Assembly (NCBI RefSeq): GCF_026210795.1
Contig: NC_089441.1
Coordinates: forward strand, 434,001 to 498,000
Reading direction: 5' to 3'
Origin: Rhizophagus irregularis
Taxonomy: Eukaryota; Glomeromycota; Glomeromycetes; Glomerales; Glomeraceae
DNA length: 64,000 bases
Shown here: in pieces, positions 57,717 through 64,000 of the stretch
How positions within the stretch are numbered: position 1 is the first letter of the stretch
Layout: the number at the start of each line of letters is the position of its first letter
Made by a program: the position numbers and the translations under genes
The notes under the pieces: model-generated
What the model was told of the DNA's origin: nothing
Database searches by the model: none
Seen by the model: the letters and a program-made list of their open reading frames with translations, nothing else

Positions 57717-58567
57717 TAACTATATTCATAGATTATTTATCCACTAATCTAAATCTATTGAGATTTTGCCAATCCTTTTTTGATTTAATTGACTAAACGT
57801 TACAAGTTAAATAAACAAAAATGTTCTTAGATATAATCGTTTGTAATTTACGAACTTTTGAAAATTGACTCATTATTTATCAATATTAAAAAGTACAAAA
57901 AATTAATAATAATGAGGACTTAATATCTATTACCATTTCATTATTAAATTTTAGTAATTAATTGTTTTTTATATATAAGATTATGGTTTAGAAATGATAA
58001 TAAGCAGGATAACAACGAAATGGAAGCGTTTAACAGAAAAACATATAACTGCAATATGAAATATGGTCGTTATTCTAAAAATAAAATAACATCATTTTTT
58101 AAAGAAAAGATTAATGAAAGATTGTGGTAAAAACAAAGAAGCTTAACTTCAAGTACATCAAATTGTATAATATATGATACAGATTTTATAGGGTTTAAAC
58201 ATTTATTACTTGCAGTTAGAAGCACTTAGTAAAATCTTGTTATATTATGTTAATAGTGCAGTGAACTGGGATCATTATTCAAATACTAATGAAACAATAT
58301 ATTGGACAAGTGGCGATAACGGGAATATAATTAAATTTATATTGCAGACGCATTAAAGATTTTATATGAAAATGATTTTACGATATGTAAACATGAACTA
58401 GCAGCTGATTATTAGGAGTAGCTTTATTTTCTAAATTATATGTCTCATTACATACAGTATTTATTTATGAACATGTATTCTTAAAATATTTTAAAAATAA
58501 GTTAAAAAAAGGACTAGATGAAATTGATGGATAAAACAAATTATTATACGGTTAGATCAAATCGTAT
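57717..58567. other. A+T-rich spacer with decayed coding trace
   Basis: Between about 58000 and 58430 the plus strand reads as protein-like stretches broken by stops (for example NSAVNWDHYSNTNETIYW at ~58250-58310). They could be remnants of a gene or element. Nothing can be named. Confidence 0.3.
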
Positions 58568-58755
58568 TACAGTCTAACCTCGATATACCGATATTCGACA
58601 TACCGATATATTATTAAAAACTTGTTATACCGATAAAATTTTATTTTCCCACTATATGTGAGGACATATAAATATCAGTATAACTTTGATATAACGATAT
58701 TTTCTAAAAATTTCATATATGTCCCGACATATCGTTATATAAAGGTTTGACTGTA
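58568..58755. mobile_element. TA-flanked Tc1/mariner-like MITE (188 bp)
   Basis: The left end is TACAGTCTAACCTCGATATA. The right end is the reverse complement of TACAGTCAAACCTTTATATA. TA lies at both edges. Inside are several ATACCGATAT/ATAACGATAT words. Its ends resemble those of the element at 32090-32582. Confidence 0.8.
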
Positions 58756-59286
58756 TATTGTTTTATTGTATGAAAAGACGTGATCAGCTACTTTTTGATA
58801 ATAAATTTTTTACCGACTTAAATAATTAATGCATCGCGTGAAACTTTTTAAGATACATACAGTATGTTAAAATATAACTAAAATTTCATAAAATTTTATT
58901 TATACGATAAATAGGAAAACTACATTAAATAAAATATATTATACATGATAGAATTGCTATCATTTTCGGTTAAACGATCTTGAGTTGATATAACCTCCGA
59001 AGTTGTATAATATAGTTGATGAAAATCTATACAGTATAGTTGCAAATTAACTATACTCTGAATATAGAAATTTTTAATGTTATACTGCTATACTTTATAA
59101 ATTTAGTACATATTATGAGCTTATGAAGTTGCTAGATAATTTGATAAACTTTGATGTTCAATAAAAAAAAAAATTTTAAAATTAAAAAAATTTTCCTAAT
59201 CACTTTTGTTATTTATTTATGCATTTTTAAGTAAAAAGAAATCAAGATTCAAAGAAGACATATATATTGAACGCTCTACAAAAAGA

Positions 59287-59720
59287 AAATAAAATGAAAC
59301 GTTAGTTAAAAAGTTTCTTTAAATAAAATTCCAACCAAATTTTCTATTGCAACATCCAAGTCCTCCAAGCAATGTTGCACTTAACCTGTACCTTTCAAGG
59401 TGTTCAGGTAGGAGGTATCTACGGTTAAAGAAACGGTAGTAAAGGTCCTACTAACGTCCCCTAACTTCTAATTTCCAATGCCTACCTTTCATTCAGAATC
59501 CAAGGCCAAAATCTTCGTTCAGACGTTCAAGTAGGTACCTACAAAAAAAAAGACAAAAGAAATGCTAATAAAGTTTATTAACATTCCTTAAATCACCACT
59601 CCTAATTCATACTTTCCATTGAAACCGATCTTAAGTTCTGAAGTCAAATAATATCCAAGGCGTCCGGTAGGTACCAGAAGAAATCAAATAAAATTGCACC
59701 AATTTAATTTTCCTTAAATT
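59287..59720. repeat. Diverged repeat segment, GC-richer than its flanks
   Basis: It holds words shared with 55090-55430 (AAATAAAATGAAACGTTAG, GTTTCTTTAA) and internally repeated phrases around GTAGGTACCTAC and GTAGGTACCAG. It is probably part of the same repeat family. No coding frame. Confidence 0.4.
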
Positions 59721-59826
59721 CTGCTCTCCACGCTCAGCTCTCACCTAATTGTGAGATTTTGGCTTTAAATTGGCGTTCTTATACCGATTCTATTTGTCCT
59801 TAGTCCGGTAGTACTTAAAACTTTTT

Positions 59827-60030
59827 GAAAAAAAAAAATTGTTTAAAAAAAATTGTTTTTTTAATAAAAAAAATAAAAATAAAAAAAATTGTTTTTTTAA
59901 TAAAAAAAATAAAAATAAAAAAAATTGTTTTTTTTTTAATAAAAAAAATAAAAATCATAAAAGAAAAAATTGTTTTTAATAAAAAAAAATAAAAATAAAT
60001 AAAAAATTCAAGTTAAAAAAAAAATGATTG
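59827..60030. repeat. A/T minisatellite, ~38-bp period
   Basis: About five copies of an AAAAAAAATTGTTTTTTTAAT plus AAAAATAAAAATA pattern. Low complexity. Confidence 0.75.
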
Positions 60031-60639
60031 ATAAAGTTTATCAATCTCAATGGGGATCAAGTTTTTATATCCACCGTCAAAATATACTAGTTAGTATAAC
60101 ATGCATCTTTTCTATACTGAGTAAATCTACAAATCTACAGTATATATATTAATAAATAAATTAATATGTAAGAAAAGACGAGTGTATGACCTACTTAGAT
60201 TATGTATCAAGTAATTACACGGGAAGCGGTAAGATCTGTAAAATTTGCGAGGAGGTACAAGATATACCAAAAAGAAAAACAACCCGAATTGATCCTAAAT
60301 ATTTCATAAGAATTTAATACCAACATGCACCGATGAATGCAATTACTCATGAATAATAATCAGGTGAGTACTTAAACATCCAACTTATTCGTCACGTTCA
60401 ACTTCGACCTACCCAACCCAAGTACAAACTACTCATCCAATAAGTATTATTCTGCATCTTGCCAGTCCCTTATCATAACAGATCATATCATCGATTTCAA
60501 CCATCAAGATAAGCATTTCTTTCTTGTAACTCATTTATATGCTCTTTACTTGAAGCTTTATCGTTTGGAAAAACCAGTAATCGACTTATTTTTGTTGCTA
60601 CTTTGATAATGGACTCCAATTATTTTGTTGCTTTAGTAT

Positions 60640-61530
60640 TGTTGTATCAGTTCTTTACGCTTAAATTTATTAAGCAATTTATGTGGTTAGGTAGCAGAAG
60701 GTTTATTAGTGTATAATTAGACAATGTATTAAACAATGTATCAAAATTATCTGATCAGACGTGTTGTATAGCGCTGTACAGTCAGAAAGTATCACCCGAT
60801 TCAAATTTTATAGTAAAACATATAAAAAATTGAAAATTTCAGGCTATATACATATTTAAATTTCTTTTAATAACCATTTCTAAATTTTATATCATTTTAA
60901 AGCCAATACAATATTCTTTGAAATATTGATGTTTGGGAAAGTTAAAATGCAAGAGCTATTTTATTTATAAGGTAAAAAAGTTTTTTTTTATATGTTTTAG
61001 ATCCAAAAAATAAAATTTATATATAAAATTGAGCTGCATATATATTTATATTTCTTTTATTAATTATTTCTAAATTTTATATCACTATAAAGCCAATATA
61101 ATATTCTTTAAAATAAAAATATTTGAACCTTGGGAAGGTTAAAATGAAAGAGCTGTTTTAATCTTAAAACTCAGTATTCATTTTTTATATGTAATTTACT
61201 ATGTAATAGTGAATCGGGTGATACTTTCTGACGTGACTGTACGTCGGCATATACTTCCAAACACGAATAAAGGATTTCACTTGATAAAAAAAACTATCAC
61301 TTTATAACTTAAATAAAAACTTTATTTATTCCTTAACATTACTACAAGAAAATTGACCTATATTTATAATAAATTATACATATACTAATAAATTCAACAT
61401 GTTTAATATATCTATTATGTATAATATGACTAACATGTTGATCATGTCCAACATGTTAATTAGGTTCAACATGTTAATCATGTTAAACATTTGCAACATC
61501 GATCAATTTCGGGGTGACACATAATGATCA
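60640..61530. mobile_element. LTR-like remnant interrupted by a MITE
   Basis: Ordered weak similarity to 15590-16230 (see that entry). The MITE at 60777-61241 splits it. The right part has an AATAAAGG signal and the ACTTTATTTATT block, then repeated CAACATGTTAAT words at 61430-61490. Confidence 0.3.
60777..61241. mobile_element. TA-flanked MITE (465 bp) with an internal direct duplication
   Basis: The left end is TACAGTCAGAAAGTATCACC. The right end is the reverse complement of TACAGTCACGTCAGAAAGTA, so the two differ by a small insertion. The interior holds two direct copies (~60840-60960 and ~61022-61160) of a segment with TTTCTAAATTTTATATCA, AAAGCCAATA and AATATTCTTT.A. It has no frame. Confidence 0.8.
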
Positions 61531-61559
61531 CATGACAGTATCACTATATCACTAGCATT

Positions 61560-62470
61560 AAGCTCACCCACTTGTGTCCCGATTATTTGTAATAAGATGA
61601 ACAGAAGATATTATTTTAATTCTGAATCGTGGATTTTAATATCTTTTTGCTCACGTTTCATTTTTTTGGAAGACGAAAGTTACTCTAATTTAAAATTGTC
61701 GTCGTCATTAATCCCCGTTTTTGAACGTTTTTGGTTATTGCATGGTAAACACTTGGAATTTCTTCAAGATGATGTTTAAATTGTTTAATCGACAATATCC
61801 TACTAGTACTGAAGAGGAAGGAAATTTTTTTAGGCAACTTACGCAAATTTCTGACGCACGTCTGAAATTTGTGGCACAGTTTACTTGGTCGTGTCTTTTT
61901 TTTTTATTTATTTTTTTCATTTTAGGAACATTGTTAACGTTCCTTTTCTTTATTTTATTATAAACAGCCTCTTGAACTTTTAATGGGCGAAATAGAGGTA
62001 TTTGTTTTTATTTTTTACATTTTATTTTTGTTTTAAGAACGTTACTAACGTTACTAACTGAACGTTCCTTTTTCCTTATTTTTTTTTTTTTTAGGAACTG
62101 CCTCTAAAACTTTGAAATTGGATGAAATGATGGAGATATTTCTTTATTTTTTTACATTTTATTTTTGTTTTAGAAACATTACTAATGTGCTTTTTCTCTA
62201 GATCGTAATTTGTTCTTTAGTTTAAAAATTTATATCAATCAATAGATATTAAATATTTCTCTTAAACTTGTGTAATTTGTTAGCAATCTCATTAATTTTG
62301 AAAATAATTTATTTTAAATTACGACAAATAATTATATTTAAAATATAAACAATTTATTTTAACCTAAAATTTCTATCAATTTTTATTAAAATTTCGTATA
62401 ATTTCAAAGTAAGTATAATTCAGCTTGGGAAACAACTTTACTTATACCATAAAAGATGGGTTGATTAATA
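61560..62470. repeat. Spacer with a ~130-bp tandem duplication
   Basis: Two copies (about 61960-62050 and 62092-62190) share AGCCTCTTGAACTTT versus TGCCTCTAAAACTTT, ATGGGCGAAATAGAGGTATTT versus ATGAAATGATGGAGATATTT, and TTTTTTACATTTTATTTTTG. The short frames at 61597-61963 overlap each other on both strands and none is convincing. Confidence 0.45.
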
Positions 62471-62517
62471 AAAAAATTGTACCAATTTATAGGTGATCAG
62501 ACACTTTTTTCGGGTTG

Positions 62518-62648
62518 CGGTACATTTCGCCGAAGCTATTTCACCAAAGGGATAGATATTTCATCGAAGGGACGTTTCACCGAAAGTGCATTTTATCGAA
62601 TCAATTTCACCGAATCGTCCATTTCGCCAAACGGACATTTCGCCGAAA
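62518..62648. repeat. Short-unit repeat based on TTTCRCCGAA
   Basis: Seven or eight copies of TTTCGCCGAA/TTTCACCGAA/TTTCATCGAA at 15-20 base spacing. The 61-codon frame across it (62477-62662) only translates the repeat. Confidence 0.75.
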
Positions 62649-62964
62649 ATGGTAGCGATTAACACTTTAATTAAAACAGTTCATGTTTAAAGAAGAGTTA
62701 GGACTATAAAATGTAAAATATATGAAATGTGATTTATTTTGAACTTGTTCATTTCTAATAAAATCATGATATTCGAATTTATAATAAATGTTTTTTAACC
62801 ATAATTGGGTTAATAAATTTATAAATTAAATTGATAATTGAAAAATTTACAATAATTTATTATCTTTAATACACGCCAAAAGAATGAGGAAAAGAAAAAC
62901 AATTAAGAAAAAATTATCATTAAATAGATTATGAAGGGAAAAAAAATTTTTTAAAAAAATCAGT

Positions 62965-63102
62965 TTGAAAAAAGATCAAAAAATATATATATATATAATA
63001 TTAAAAAAATCAAGTTTGAAAAAAAAAAAATGGAAAAAAATATTTAATAATATTAAAGCATTACTTGTAAATGAATTTAATAATATTAGATATACTTTTA
63101 AT
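62965..63102 (+). pseudogene. Possible fragment of the membrane-protein family's cytosolic repeat
   Basis: The encoded phrase ALLVNEFNNIRYTFNSY (about 63050-63105) resembles one tail repeat of members B-D (for example MLVDEFRNIRYAVYYH in C and LLANEFNNIKHVI). The sequence before it is Lys-rich and low-complexity. Right after it, a GC-rich hairpin and unrelated sequence take over. A single repeat-sized match could be chance. Confidence 0.35.
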
Positions 63103-63136
63103 AGTTACTCGGCACTTCGTGCCGTGCCGAGTAACT
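63103..63136. repeat. Perfect 13-bp stem hairpin in A/T DNA
   Basis: AGTTACTCGGCAC and its exact reverse complement, separated by 8 bases. It is GC-richer than its surroundings and resembles a mobile-element end or a foldback insertion. Confidence 0.7.
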
Positions 63137-63394
63137 GTTGTATTTGCAATAAGCAATATGATTGGTGGGATTTACTGAGCGCAGCTCAGCAAATTATATT
63201 CGTAACTGTTTTATCAGGCTTATGTAATAGGTATTTTTTATACAACTTAGTAAACTTAGTAACTGGTTGTACTAACATAAATCACCAATTAGTAAATGCC
63301 CTAATAAAATTTATTCGTTTCCATTGATGTTTGGCCTAAAATAATATAAAAAATTTAAGTGTGTACTGTAACGATTTATACTGTAAATAAAATT

Positions 63395-63435
63395 TTAATT
63401 CCGGCCGGCATTAAAGCTCGGCCAGAATTAACTTC
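63395..63435. repeat. CCGGCCGG-centred repeat related to the 31654 foldback
   Basis: TTAATTCCGGCCGGCATTAA followed by CTCGGCC.GAATTAACTT matches the outer arms of the foldback at 31654-32362. It is a fragment only. Confidence 0.5.
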
Positions 63436-63856
63436 GTGTAACCTAGAAACTTTTTTGGTTACAAGGTGGTACAAAACTTGTACCAATCAATAGGGAATAC
63501 ACGCGCTTAAGCGAAACTATTTCTAATGGTTAAAAGTGGTCAATTTGACTTAGAAAGTGGTCGATTTGGCCTATTTAATGAAAATTCATGATTATTAGCT
63601 ACTTCAAGGCCAAATTGACCATTTTTAAGATCAAATTTACTAGCCAGAATTAACCAGTGACAATGATGTAAATATTAAAGGAATAAAAAAAATTCGATTT
63701 TCCGTAAAAACCCTGATTATCCAAATTGTGACATGATTTTTATGGTAATAATATCGATTAAAATCGATTGATCGAAACCGAAAATCGAATTTTTTAAATC
63801 GAATCTTGAGATTCGATTAATCGCGATTAGTCGATTTTCTCAAAATTAGAATCGAT

Positions 63857-64000
63857 ATCTGCATCTGACTCACGTCATCTGTCACCTGACGCAAATCTAA
63901 TTTTTTTTTTTGTGCACTTTTCAAATGGGGCTCAATTAAAATTTTTTTGATATTAATATTTCCATTTAAATTTCTATTTACGAAATTTTTTTTTTTTTTT
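63857..64000 (+). promoter_or_regulatory. Start of a further upstream module, cut by the window end
   Basis: GCATCTGA..CACGTC, CTGTCACCTGACGCAAATC, then AATGGGGCTCAATTAAAATTTTTT, GATATTAATATTTCCATTTA and ATTTCTATTTACGAAA follow the order seen at 17090-17240 before member B. If the module is complete, another family member would start ~1.7-2 kb beyond the window. Confidence 0.5.

Overview
The window is A+T-rich eukaryotic DNA with short introns (about 45 to 165 nt, GT...AG), large amounts of repeat, and lineage-expanded families: an F-box-like protein, a TKL-type kinase with the HGEL/HPKN signature, and a NYN/SAM-like protein. This mix suggests an arbuscular mycorrhizal fungus such as Rhizophagus (Glomeromycota). 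That assignment is inferred from style and family content, not from a marker gene.

Layout. 0-5 kb: little recognisable sequence, then an intact F-box-like gene (3223-4959, minus). 6.8-8.3 kb: first member (A, minus) of a six-exon, two-pass membrane-protein family. 9.7-11.0 kb: a decayed NYN-domain gene. 11-17 kb: repeats, a MITE and LTR-like remnants. 17-29 kb: two paralogues of gene A on the plus strand (B at 18863, C at 26550). Each sits behind a duplicated upstream module of about 1.7-2.5 kb. An orphan copy of that module lies between them, carrying a MITE, and a foldback hAT-like element sits in the module of C. 29-50 kb: a transposon island holding a foldback element, a TA-flanked MITE, a kinase pseudogene, a 60-bp minisatellite split by a young OTU/Mutator-like transposon, and a full-length non-LTR retrotransposon. 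50-54 kb: fourth paralogue (D). 54-64 kb: MITEs, repeats, LTR-like remnants, a short fragment resembling the family's cytosolic repeat and, at the last 150 bases, the start of another upstream module. A further gene copy may therefore lie just past the window.

The strongest results are: (1) a four-member family whose exon phases agree at every junction, and whose cytosolic tail has grown from one to about seven helical repeats; (2) a 4,544-bp element with perfect 115-bp inverted ends and a 9-bp target duplication, encoding one spliced protein that joins an OTU protease fold to a DD(CxxH)E transposase; (3) a LINE with a 17-bp target duplication, an intact 1,817-codon ORF2, and one in-frame stop in ORF1; (4) several non-autonomous elements with exact 8-bp or TA flanks. 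The function of the membrane-protein family is unknown to me.
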